64,000 nucleotides of DNA from Streptomyces sp. S465 (GCF_026898115.1 NZ_CP114036.1:5512001-5576000); one strand, 5' to 3'; shown: positions 31,715 through 39,772, counted from the stretch's first letter. Made by a program: numbers and translations. Notes: generated from the letters alone by a model not told the origin.

Positions 31715-32725
31715 TCAGAGTTTGCGCAGGGACAGCCGCTGGACCTTGTGGTCCGGTCCCTTGCGCAGCACCAGCGTCGCCCGGCCCCGGGTGGGCTGGA
31801 CGTTCTGCTGGAGGTTGGGCTTGTTGATGGTCCGCCAGATCATCCGGCCGTAGTCCAGCGCCTCCTCCTCGGAGACCTGGGTGTACTTGCGGAAGTACGA
31901 GGACGGGTCCTGGAAGGCCGTCTGCCGCAGCTTCCGGAAGCGGCCCAGGTACCAGCTCTCGATGTCCTCGGTCCGGGCGTCCACGTACACGCTGAAGTCG
32001 AAGAAGTCCGCCAGACCCACCCGGGTCAGCCCGTCCTTCCCCGGGAGCGCGGGCTGGAGCACGTTGAGCCCCTCGACGATCAGGATGTCGGGGCGGTGCA
32101 CGGTGAGCCGCTCACCGGGCACGATGTCGTAGATCAGATGCGAGTAGACCGGCGCCGACACCTCCGCCCGGCCCGCCTTCACATCGGCGACGAAGCGGGT
32201 CAGCGCCCTGCGGTCGTAACTCTCCGGGAACCCCTTGCGGGCCATCAGCCCGCGCCGCTGGAGCTCGGCGTTGGGGTACAGGAAGCCGTCGGTGGTGACC
32301 AGCTCCACCCGGGGGTGCTCCGGCCAGCGGGCCAGCAGCGCCTGGAGCAGCCGGGCGGTGGTCGACTTGCCGACCGCGACACTGCCCGCCACGCCGATGA
32401 CGAACGGCGTGCCGGGCTGGGCGCCGTTGCCCCGTTTGGTGTCGCCGAGGAAGGTGTTGAGCGCGCCGCGCAGATTGCCGGTGGCGGCCACGTAGAGGTT
32501 GAGCAGCCGGGACAGCGGCAGATAGACGTCGCGCACCTCCTCGAGGTCGATGACGTCGCCGAGCCCGCGCAGCCGCTCGACCTCCTCGGCGGTCAGCGGC
32601 AGCGGGGTCTTGTCCCGCAGCGCGCTCCACTCGGCGCGGGACAGGTCCACATACGGGGTCGCCTCGCCGCCCCGCCGCTGGGCCTCGCGCACGGTGCGCG
32701 CCTCGCGCGCGGTTGACGTGATCAC
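31715..32725 (-). CDS. coaA: Pantothenate kinase, type I
   Basis: CoaA phosphorylates pantothenate, the first step of coenzyme A synthesis. It is 336 residues from GTG 32725. The P-loop GVAGSVAVGKST is at residues 111-122, and the family sequence TTDGFLYPNAELQRRGLMAR follows, then RKGFPESYDRRAL. A perfect 9-bp palindrome overlaps the start codon, and no ordinary ribosome binding site is visible. CoA made here is the substrate of the AcpS encoded at 34673. Confidence 0.96.
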   Translation of the reverse strand: MITSTAREARTVREAQRRGGEATPYVDLSRAEWSALRDKTPLPLTAEEVERLRGLGDVIDLEEVRDVYLPLSRLLNLYVAATGNLRGALNTFLGDTKRGNGAQPGTPFVIGVAGSVAVGKSTTARLLQALLARWPEHPRVELVTTDGFLYPNAELQRRGLMARKGFPESYDRRALTRFVADVKAGRAEVSAPVYSHLIYDIVPGERLTVHRPDILIVEGLNVLQPALPGKDGLTRVGLADFFDFSVYVDARTEDIESWYLGRFRKLRQTAFQDPSSYFRKYTQVSEEEALDYGRMIWRTINKPNLQQNVQPTRGRATLVLRKGPDHKVQRLSLRKL

Positions 32726-32746
32726 CCAGCCATTGTCATGGCTGGG
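32725..32746. promoter_or_regulatory. Perfect 9-bp palindrome at the coaA start
   Basis: CCCAGCCAT (32725-32733) and ATGGCTGGG (32738-32746) are separated by TGTC. The left arm overlaps the first base of the coaA GTG. On the minus strand GACAAT inside it could be a -10, making this an operator over a leaderless start. Confidence 0.45.
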
Positions 32747-32808
32747 ACCGGCCGGGTGACCGGCTCCGGGACGTGGGGTCGGTCACCCCGGGCCGGGGAC
32801 GGGGGCCG

Positions 32809-32814
32809 TACGCT
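32809..32814 (+). promoter_or_regulatory. Candidate -10 of a leaderless glmS promoter
   Basis: TACGCT ends 6 bases before the glmS ATG, and the bases between show no ribosome binding site. Transcription would start at or next to the A of ATG. No strong -35 is visible. Confidence 0.45.
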
Positions 32815-32820
32815 GCGTCC

Positions 32821-34668
32821 ATGTGCGGAATCGTTGGTTATGTGGGAGGGCAGTCCGCCCTCGATGTCGTCCTCGCCGGGCTCAAGCGGCTCGAGTACCG
32901 CGGCTATGACTCGGCGGGCGTCGCCGTGCTGGCCGACGGTGGGCTGGCGGCCGCCAAGAAGGCGGGCAAGCTGGCCAACCTGGAGAAGGAGCTGGCCGAC
33001 CGGCCGCTGCCCAGCGGCGGCACCGGCATCGGCCACACCCGGTGGGCCACCCACGGCGGCCCGACCGACGCCAACGCCCATCCGCACCTGGACAACGCGG
33101 GCCGGGTCTCCGTCGTCCACAACGGCATCATCGAGAACTTCGCCGCGCTCCGCGCCGAACTGGCCGAGCGCGGCCACGACCTGGCCTCCGAGACCGACAC
33201 CGAGGTCGTGGCGCATCTGCTCGCCGAGCAGTTCTCGTCCTGCGGCGACCTCGCCGAGGCGATGCGCCAGGTCTGCCGCCGGCTGGAGGGCGCCTTCACC
33301 CTGGTCGCGGTGCACGCGGACGCGCCCGACGTGGTGGTCGGGGCGCGCCGCAACTCGCCGCTGGTCGTCGGCGTCGGCGAGGACGAGGCGTTCCTCGCCT
33401 CCGATGTGGCCGCCTTCATCGCCCACACCCGCGAGGCCATCGAGCTGGGCCAGGACCAGGTCGTGGAGGCCCGCCGGGACGGTGTGGTGGTCACCGACTT
33501 CGACGGGGCGCCGGCCGAGGTCCGCCCGTACCACGTGGACTGGGACGCCTCCGCCGCCGAGAAGGGCGGCTACGACTACTTCATGCTCAAGGAGATCGCC
33601 GAGCAGCCGAAGGCCGTCGCGGACACCCTGCTCGGCCGCATCGACCTGGCCGGGAACCTCTGCCTGGACGAGGTGCGCATCCCGGCCTCGGTGCTGCGCG
33701 AGGTCAGCAAGGTCGTGATCGTGGCGTGCGGCACCGCCTACCACGCCGGCATGATCGCCAAGTACGCCATCGAGCACTGGACCCGTATCCCCTGTGAGAC
33801 GGAGCTGGCCAGCGAGTTCCGCTACCGCGACCCGATCCTGGACCAGCGGACGCTGGTGATCGCCATCTCCCAGTCCGGCGAGACCATGGACACCCTGATG
33901 GCGCTGCGGCACGCGCGCGAGCAGGGCGCGAAGGTGCTGGCCATCTGCAACACCAACGGCTCCACCATCCCGCGTGAATCGGACGCGGTGCTCTACACCC
34001 ACGCCGGGCCCGAGGTCGCCGTCGCCTCCACCAAGGCGTTCCTCACCCAGCTGGTGGCCTGCTACCTGGTGGCGCTCTACCTGGGCCAGGTGCGCGGCAC
34101 CAAGTGGGGCGACGAGATCCTGTCCGTGATCCGCGAGCTGTCGGAGATCGCCACCCAGGTGGACCAGGTCCTGGAGACCATGGAGCCGGTGCGGGAGCTG
34201 GCCCGGACGCTGGCCGACAAGAACACCGTGCTCTTCCTGGGCCGGCACGTGGGCTACCCCGTCGCCCTGGAGGGCGCGCTCAAGCTCAAGGAACTGGCGT
34301 ACATGCACGCCGAGGGCTTCGCGGCGGGCGAGCTCAAGCACGGGCCGATCGCGCTCATCGAGCAGGACGTGCCGGTCGTGGTCGTCGTGCCGTCGCCGCG
34401 CGGGCGGTCGGTGCTGCACGACAAGATCGTCTCCAATATCCAGGAGATCCGGGCCCGCGGCGCCCGCACGATCGTGATCGCCGAACGCGGCGACGAGTCC
34501 GTTGCCCCGTACGCCGACCACCTGATCGAGATCCCGGCCACCCCGACCCTGCTCCAGCCGCTGGTGGCCACGGTGCCGCTCCAGGTCTTCGCGTGTGAGC
34601 TGGCGACGGCGCGGGGCAACGAGGTCGACCAGCCGAGGAACCTGGCGAAGTCGGTGACCGTGGAGTGA
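32821..34668 (+). CDS. glmS: Glucosamine-6-phosphate synthase (isomerizing)
   Basis: GlmS makes glucosamine-6-phosphate from fructose-6-phosphate and glutamine. It is 615 residues from ATG 32821 (MCGIVGYVGGQSALDVVLAG); Cys2 becomes the N-terminal nucleophile of the glutaminase domain (residues about 1-240). Two SIS sugar-isomerase domains follow (ISQSGETMDTLMALRHAREQ and the C-terminal half), ending LAKSVTVE. An upstream in-frame ATG at 32773 was rejected because Cys2 must be terminal. Confidence 0.97.
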   Translation: MCGIVGYVGGQSALDVVLAGLKRLEYRGYDSAGVAVLADGGLAAAKKAGKLANLEKELADRPLPSGGTGIGHTRWATHGGPTDANAHPHLDNAGRVSVVHNGIIENFAALRAELAERGHDLASETDTEVVAHLLAEQFSSCGDLAEAMRQVCRRLEGAFTLVAVHADAPDVVVGARRNSPLVVGVGEDEAFLASDVAAFIAHTREAIELGQDQVVEARRDGVVVTDFDGAPAEVRPYHVDWDASAAEKGGYDYFMLKEIAEQPKAVADTLLGRIDLAGNLCLDEVRIPASVLREVSKVVIVACGTAYHAGMIAKYAIEHWTRIPCETELASEFRYRDPILDQRTLVIAISQSGETMDTLMALRHAREQGAKVLAICNTNGSTIPRESDAVLYTHAGPEVAVASTKAFLTQLVACYLVALYLGQVRGTKWGDEILSVIRELSEIATQVDQVLETMEPVRELARTLADKNTVLFLGRHVGYPVALEGALKLKELAYMHAEGFAAGELKHGPIALIEQDVPVVVVVPSPRGRSVLHDKIVSNIQEIRARGARTIVIAERGDESVAPYADHLIEIPATPTLLQPLVATVPLQVFACELATARGNEVDQPRNLAKSVTVE

Positions 34669-34672
34669 CCGG

Positions 34673-35041
34673 GTGATCGTCGGCGTGGGCATCGATGTGG
34701 CCGGTATCGACCGTTTCGCGGAGGCGCTGGAGCGCACCCCCGGGATGGCGGACCGGCTGTTCGTCGAGCACGAACTGTGGCTGCCGAGCGGGGAGCGCCG
34801 TGGCATGGCCTCGCTGGCGGCCCGGTTCGCCGCCAAGGAGGCGCTCGCCAAGTCCCTGGGCGCCCCCGGCGGCCTCCGCTGGACGGACGCCGAAGTCCTC
34901 ACCGAGCCGAGCGGCCGCCCCCGCCTCTCGGTCCGCGGCACGGTCGCCACGTGCGCGGAACGGCTGGGGGTGCGGGGCCTGCACGTCTCCCTGAGCCATG
35001 ACGCGGGGGTCGCGTCGGCGGTCGTGATCGCGGAGGGGTGA
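34673..35041 (+). CDS. acpS: Holo-[acyl-carrier-protein] synthase
   Basis: AcpS transfers 4'-phosphopantetheine from CoA to acyl carrier protein. It is 122 residues from GTG 34673, with the metal-binding GVGIDVAGIDRF (Asp8) and the second motif RFAAKEALAKSLGAPGG. It starts 4 bases after glmS. Downstream, where related genomes place nnr, lies the inverted-repeat island. Confidence 0.95.
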   Translation: MIVGVGIDVAGIDRFAEALERTPGMADRLFVEHELWLPSGERRGMASLAARFAAKEALAKSLGAPGGLRWTDAEVLTEPSGRPRLSVRGTVATCAERLGVRGLHVSLSHDAGVASAVVIAEG

Positions 35042-35063
35042 GGGCGGGTGCAGGCGCGGGTGC

Positions 35064-35104
35064 GGGGGCTCCGCCCCCACGCCCCCGCCGGGGCTCCGCC
35101 CCGG
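35064..35104 (+). terminator. Two GC hairpins after acpS
   Basis: GGGGGC-TCC-GCCCCC (35064-35078) and CCGGGGC-TCC-GCCCCGG (35088-35104) are tandem perfect hairpins of a kind common after Streptomyces operons. Confidence 0.75.
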
Positions 35105-35173
35105 ACCCCGCGCGGTCGCTCCCGGTGACGGGTGTGGTGCGGGCGCGTGGTGGGTGTGCCCGCTGTTCGTGGT

Positions 35174-35321
35174 GGGTGCCGGGGGCGGGGCCTCCGGGGC
35201 GGCGCCCTGGACCGCATATTTACGGCGCCGACGGACGATGATCGTTGGGTTGGCCGGAGATTGGCGCCACAAATATGCGACAGCGTCCAGGACACCACCC
35301 CTCCGACCCCACCCCCTCCCG
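35174..35321. repeat. Left arm of a 148-bp inverted repeat bounding an island
   Basis: This segment is the reverse complement of 39537-39684 with four mismatches in 148 bases. Weaker similarity continues outward to about 35137 and inward to about 35370. Inside it, 35206-35291 is an imperfect palindrome: CCTGGAC (35206) with GTCCAGG (35285), GCATATTT (35214) with AAATATGC (35271), and GGCGCC (35224) with GGCGCC (35263). No coding sequence is supported in either copy. The gap from here to the next gene (35322-35415) holds nothing else recognised. Confidence 0.92.
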
Positions 35322-35415
35322 CCGTTCTGCGGCTACCCGCCGGTGGCCTCGGTCCCGTCCGATCGGGTACGCCCGCCAGGGCCGTTCCACGACAAGGGCA
35401 AGGGCGTGACGCCGG

Positions 35416-35781
35416 TCAGTCGGCGTCCTTCTCGATCGCCTCGAAGATGTCCGCGTCCGTCTCCTGCTGCCAGCCGGGAAGATCCGGCCAGTCGGCGACG
35501 TACCCGGGCTTCGGGTCCTCGAAGTGCCGGTACATCTGCGCGGTCCAGCACGTAGCGACGAAGCGCCCCTTCTGCTCCCGCGTAAGTCGCCCGGCGTGCC
35601 CCTCGCTCACCTCCAGGAACTGCCTCACCTGCTCGTACACCGCCCCAGCAGCCGCCCGCTCCCACTCCGGGGTCTCCTCCCAAGGGGTCACATAACCCGG
35701 CTTGGGCTCCCCGGGAAAGTGCCGCCGCACCCCCGCGATCCACGCCTCCCGGAACAGCCGGGCACCCTCGGTCCGCGACAT
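35416..35781 (-). CDS. Small hypothetical protein with internal duplication
   Basis: This 121-residue protein consists of two diverged copies of a module of about 50 residues. Copy 1 has RHFPGEPKPGYVTPWEETPE, copy 2 has RHFEDPKPGYVADWPDLPGW; each is preceded by a helix with a conserved Trp (REAWIAGV, ATCWTAQM) and followed by an acidic helix. It is a soluble protein with no signal peptide. I do not know its function. It is the first gene inside the inverted-repeat island and lies 14 bases downstream of the regulator pseudogene on the same strand. Confidence 0.7.
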   Translation of the reverse strand: MSRTEGARLFREAWIAGVRRHFPGEPKPGYVTPWEETPEWERAAAGAVYEQVRQFLEVSEGHAGRLTREQKGRFVATCWTAQMYRHFEDPKPGYVADWPDLPGWQQETDADIFEAIEKDAD

Positions 35782-35795
35782 CCCTGCCCCTTTCG

Positions 35796-37044
35796 TCAGT
35801 TCACGCTCAGTGCCTTGATCTCGGCATCCAACTCGGCAACCCGCACATCGCGAGCGAGAGAGCCGAAGTCCCTACGCAGGGCCTGGAGTCTACGAGCGAC
35901 GTAACCGGAGGATGATTCCCGCGCCAGATGAATCGCCTTGCGGGTATAGACGACAACCTGCTCCGGGTCCTTGCGCTTGACGCCGATGGCGGCCAGATTC
36001 GCGAGCACGACACCTCGGCGCCGAAAGGACTGGCCCTCCGCCAGGGCACCTTGCTGAAGGGCGCTCTGAAGCACCTGCTCAGCGAGGTCGAGCCGACCCA
36101 ACTGGAGGTACCGAGCGCCGCGCTCCTCCGCGAGCCGGGAGCCATCGAAGCGGAGCCACCCGCCGTTCTGCGCCGATCCGTTCATGTCCGCGACCTTCTC
36201 GGCCTGCTCGAGTGCACTTTCGCACGCGGTCAGATCTCCCAGTCCCGCGAACGCCTCAGCCCGTACCGCAGCGACCCAGTGTCGTGTCGACAGGCAACTG
36301 TCCCCTCGGCGAGCGATGCGCTCAGCGACTGACAAGATGTCCGCGGCCTCCCGGTAGCGACGCTCGTACACGTCGACGTACGCATGCCGAATGAGAGCAC
36401 AAGCCCATAGATCGAACGCCCCTGCTTCCTTACCGGCTGACGCGGCGAGCGTGTACGAAGCCGCTGCGTCGGTATACCGGTTGCCGTCGAAAGCCAGCTC
36501 ACCGGCAAGCTGGAAGAGGTCCGCCGCAGCGCCGCACAGAGCTTGCCCGTCCTTGCCGGAGCGTCCGTCCAGGGCTTTGGCGAGGGCAGCGAGCTGTGCG
36601 GAGACGATGGGGTGCACGGCCCCTTTGGCACGGGCGAGTTGATACACCTGCCAGAGGTGGTTGTTCATCCGGATGAAGTCGCCGGACGCTCGGCGGTGCA
36701 CTCCTTCCGCGAGCGCCTCCGACTCCTCGGCCGGCAGACCGGCCAGTGCCCCGGCAACGGCAAGTACGCGCAGGAACTTGCGTGTCGTCGGTATCCCCCG
36801 AGCCGTAGTGGTCGACTGAACACGACACTACGGGCTCCTGGAAAGTGGCTTGGGGTTTGGTGACCCAGGCGTCCAGTTCGGCAAGGTCGAGTTGCAGCGC
36901 TGCTGCGTACTGTGGACGCAACTGGGGCTGGATCTCAGTTTTCCCGCTCTCCCAGCGGCTGATCGTTGTGCGGTCCACACCGACGACGTGAGCGAGCCCC
37001 TCCTGGCTGTACCCCAGTGCTTTGCGCCGCTCAGCTAACCCCAT
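35796..37044 (-). pseudogene. XRE regulator with TPR-like domain, frameshifted
   Basis: From ATG 37044 the first frame encodes an XRE helix-turn-helix (RRKALGYSQEGLAHVVGVDR then TTISRWESGKTEIQPQLRPQ, residues about 5-60). Near 36780 the homologous sequence moves to another frame, which continues TRKFLRVLAVAGALAGLPAE and then about 310 residues of TPR-like helices to 35796. The first frame stays open past this point but becomes Arg/Gly nonsense. A 2-base loss or 1-base gain would explain it. It could be a true pseudogene, a sequencing error or a programmed frameshift. Confidence 0.75.
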
Positions 37045-37082
37045 GGGGCTCCCCTTCCCCGCTCCGCGGACCGCCACTCGAC

Positions 37083-37092
37083 GTGTGCACAC
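37083..37092. promoter_or_regulatory. 10-bp palindrome upstream of the XRE gene
   Basis: GTGTGCACAC is self-complementary and lies 39 bases upstream of the regulator start, in the divergent gap before the ATPase gene. It is a plausible operator for the XRE protein; no second copy was seen. Confidence 0.35.
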
Positions 37093-37291
37093 CCTGCACG
37101 CTTCTGCGTCACCTCTGCCGCATGGACGCCGTGGAGCGCGCCTGCTCGGAGCGGTTTCCTTGACGTTGTCAGCATCAAGAACCGGCGTGAGCCACCACAA
37201 GATGCGGTCGTGATGGCGAGACGCCGGCCACCGGCCAGACGACAGAGCCGCCGGGCTGGCGGTACCCGGCCCCGGAAGAAAGACCCCGTCC

Positions 37292-37699
37292 ATGACCATG
37301 ACGAGACCCAACGCCATCGGCGCCCCAGGCTACAGCGAAACGATGCCGTGCGAGCCGACGTCAGCGAGCCGCGCTCGCCGACTCGTCCGCGCAGCACTCC
37401 ACACCTGGGACCTCGGCCATCTCATCGACGACGGGACGCTGATCATCTCCGAGCTGGTCGGCAACGCCGCACGCCACAGCGGGTGCCGCCTCGCCCGCGT
37501 CAGCGTTCGGCTGCCCGATCGGGATCGCGTACGTCTCGCCGTTACGGACAAATGCCCCCAGCCGCCCACCGCCCAGGCGCCGTGCTGCGACGACGAGTCC
37601 GGCCGCGGTCTGGTGCTGGTCGAAGCGATGTCGGACCGCTGGGGCACCCAATACCGCACCTGGGGAAAGACCGTCTGGGCCGAGCTTCGGCCGAAATGA
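37292..37699 (+). CDS. ATP-binding protein of the anti-sigma kinase type
   Basis: This 135-residue protein is a GHKL ATPase like the RsbW/SpoIIAB-type proteins abundant in Streptomyces. The N-box is ISELVGNAARHSG and the G2 box is ESGRGLVLVEAMSDRWG. The G1 box (TDKCPQPP) lacks the usual DxGxG, and two adjacent cysteines (PCCDDE) precede G2, so kinase activity is uncertain. It is divergent from the XRE gene and 28 bases upstream of the radical SAM gene, probably in the same transcript. Confidence 0.82.
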   Translation: MTMTRPNAIGAPGYSETMPCEPTSASRARRLVRAALHTWDLGHLIDDGTLIISELVGNAARHSGCRLARVSVRLPDRDRVRLAVTDKCPQPPTAQAPCCDDESGRGLVLVEAMSDRWGTQYRTWGKTVWAELRPK

Positions 37700-37727
37700 C
37701 ACCGACTGAAGAAGAAAGGACACGACT

Positions 37728-38618
37728 GTGAAGACCATCGTTGCTGCCGCCCCCGCCATGGACACCAATTTCCTGTGGCTGGACCTGACCCGAAAGTGCC
37801 AGCTCCGCTGCAGCCCGTGCTTCAACTCCTCGGGTCCGGAGGGAACACACGGCATCATGGAGCGCGATGACTGGTTACACGTCCTCGACCAGGCCGCAGA
37901 ATGTGGCGTGCGCCGTGTCCAGCTCATCGGGGGCGAGCCGACGCTGTACCCGGACAGTCTGCTCCTGGCCGACCGCGCACTTTCTCTCGGCCTCGGCGTG
38001 GAGATCTACAGCAATCTGGTGCGCGTCACCGAAGCCTGGTGGGCTCTCCTCCGACGCGACGGCATGTCCTTGGCGGCGTCGTACTACTCCGACACTCCGG
38101 AGGAACACAACAAAGTCACCGGCCGACCCAGCCACGCCCGCACCCTCGCGAACATCAAGAAAGCGGTAGAGCTTGGCATCCCGCTGCGCATCGGGATTGT
38201 CGCGACCGCCGAGAGGCAGCGCGTCGCCCAAGCGCGGCGGGAGCTTGAGGCGCTTGGGGTGAAGCGTATCAACGTAGATCACGTCCGTCCCTTCGGACGG
38301 GGTGCGCAGGGGCGCACCCCGGACCTCTCCGGACTGTGCGGCCGGTGCGGCATCGGACGGGCTGCCGTTGGTCCGGACGGGCGCGTGTCGCCGTGTGTGT
38401 TCTCCGCTGCCCTGCTGGGCGTCGGGAACGTCCGAAGCACCCCACTGGCCACTATCCTCGGCAGTGCCGCCATGGCCGAGGCCCGCGCATCCATCCGGAG
38501 CGTCTTCGCCAAGGGCGGCGGGGACGACGAAGACAAAGACTCCTGCGATCCCTCGTGTGACCCCAATGCCGAATGCTCTCCTGGGTACCCGGGAAGCGAA
38601 TGCGGCCCAAGGAACTGA
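37728..38618 (+). CDS. Radical SAM/SPASM-type enzyme with acidic Cys-rich tail
   Basis: The 296-residue protein starts at ATG 37728 after GAAGAAAGGA. The radical SAM cluster motif is Cys24-X3-Cys28-X2-Cys31 (RKCQLRCSPCFNS). The SAM-binding GGEPT motif is at residues 68-72. The C-terminal third has the SPASM pattern: Cys204, Cys207, then GX4C ending at Cys223, and after a gap Cys273, Cys277, Cys283 and Cys292, likely for extra Fe-S clusters. An acidic stretch (GGGDDEDKD) precedes the last four cysteines. SPASM enzymes often modify peptides; no precursor peptide was found nearby, so the substrate is unknown. Confidence 0.88.
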   Translation: MKTIVAAAPAMDTNFLWLDLTRKCQLRCSPCFNSSGPEGTHGIMERDDWLHVLDQAAECGVRRVQLIGGEPTLYPDSLLLADRALSLGLGVEIYSNLVRVTEAWWALLRRDGMSLAASYYSDTPEEHNKVTGRPSHARTLANIKKAVELGIPLRIGIVATAERQRVAQARRELEALGVKRINVDHVRPFGRGAQGRTPDLSGLCGRCGIGRAAVGPDGRVSPCVFSAALLGVGNVRSTPLATILGSAAMAEARASIRSVFAKGGGDDEDKDSCDPSCDPNAECSPGYPGSECGPRN

Positions 38619-38623
38619 AGGCG

Positions 38624-39445
38624 ATGAACCGTGAACTGCCAGGGCCCGATTTCTGGGAACTGATTCAGCCGCACACGGGAATCTTGTCCCAGGCGCAGCC
38701 CACCGCACGGGGTTTCGGCTCTGATCTGACAGCGGTCATCGAGTGCGAGAAAGGCCCTTTCTTCGTCAAGGCCATGCGTAACCGTCCTGGGGGGCGCCGG
38801 ACCTCACTCATCCGGGAAAGACTGATCAACCCGGCCGTACAGTCCGTTTCCCCCGCCCTGCTCTGGCACGTGGAAGACGACGAATGGCTCGTCCTGGGAT
38901 TCGACGTCGTGGATGCCCGCCGGTCGGACTTCACACCAGCCTCGCCCGATCTGCCAGGAGTGGTCGACCTCGTTGACCGACTCGGGGACCTGCCCATCCC
39001 CGATGTCGCCAGAGACTGGCCGGAGAGCCGTTGGGACCGGTTCGCGGTTGACGAGACCGACGCTGAACTGTTCCGGGGCGACGCGCTGCTCCACACCGAC
39101 ATCAACCCCAGCAACCTGATCCTCGGGGAGCGTGACCGATGGATCGTGGACTGGTCCTGGCCAACCCGAGGCGCCGGGTTCATCGACCCCGCATGCCTCG
39201 TCGTGCAGCTCATCGCCGCCGGGCACGCCCCCCAGGCGGCTGAGGGATGGGCGGCCGAGTGCAGGGCATGGGCGGACGCGGACCCCACCGCAATCGACGC
39301 ATTCGCCGCCGCTACCCGCCGCATGCACCGATCGCGCGCCGACCGGCATCCCGAGGCCTCCTGGCTCGAAGCCATGGCCGCAGCCGCAGGGGCGTGGGCC
39401 GCCCACCGGGGCGTGGCCGAGGCGCCCGTCCAGGCGATGACGTAG
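38624..39445 (+). CDS. APH-fold phosphotransferase
   Basis: The protein is 273 residues from ATG 38624, 5 bases after the radical SAM stop. It has the aminoglycoside-phosphotransferase/choline-kinase fold: a lysine in FFVKAM near residue 49, the catalytic HTDINPSN (HxDxxxxN) near residue 168, and the metal aspartate in WIVDWSWP. Both catalytic motifs look intact. Proteins of this fold phosphorylate antibiotics, metabolites or proteins, so the substrate cannot be read from sequence. A longer in-frame start (38573) overlaps the radical SAM gene and was rejected. Confidence 0.85.
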   Translation: MNRELPGPDFWELIQPHTGILSQAQPTARGFGSDLTAVIECEKGPFFVKAMRNRPGGRRTSLIRERLINPAVQSVSPALLWHVEDDEWLVLGFDVVDARRSDFTPASPDLPGVVDLVDRLGDLPIPDVARDWPESRWDRFAVDETDAELFRGDALLHTDINPSNLILGERDRWIVDWSWPTRGAGFIDPACLVVQLIAAGHAPQAAEGWAAECRAWADADPTAIDAFAAATRRMHRSRADRHPEASWLEAMAAAAGAWAAHRGVAEAPVQAMT

Positions 39446-39536
39446 GCATGCATGCTGATCGGCCCGGCGCTCGCATCCCAGGGCGATCGGGAACCTGGCC
39501 GGGGTCTGGGCCACCGGCGGGGAGTCGCCGACGAGT

Positions 39537-39684
39537 CGGGAGGGGGTGGGGTCGGAGGGGTGGTGTCCTGGACGCTGTCGCATATTTGTGGCGCCAATCT
39601 CCGGCCGACCCAATGATCATCGTCCGTCGGCGCTGTAAATATGCGGTCCAGGGCGCCGCACCGGAGGCCCCGCCCCCGGCACCC
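39537..39684. repeat. Right arm of the 148-bp inverted repeat
   Basis: It is the reverse complement of 35174-35321 with four mismatches. The internal palindrome corresponds to 39567-39652. The gap from 39446 to 39772 otherwise contains diverged outward and inward extensions of the same repeat and no gene. The arm ends 88 bases before the nnr stop codon. Confidence 0.92.
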
Positions 39685-39772
39685 GCGACGCACAGCGGGC
39701 GCACCCCAGCAACCACCACGCACCCGCACAAGCAACACGCAACCGCACCCGCACCCGCACTCAGCGGAACCC

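Noticed and set aside
35132..35695. Open frame through the left island repeat, and its twin on the minus strand through the right repeat (38665-39738)
   Set aside because: The translations are alike only because the DNA is an inverted repeat. The composition is not protein-like, and the second frame overlaps the APH gene.
36815..37317. A separate 272-codon gene formed by the first frame of the XRE regulator
   Set aside because: Only its helix-turn-helix part is conserved; the sequence after about 36780 is the out-of-frame reading of the TPR half.
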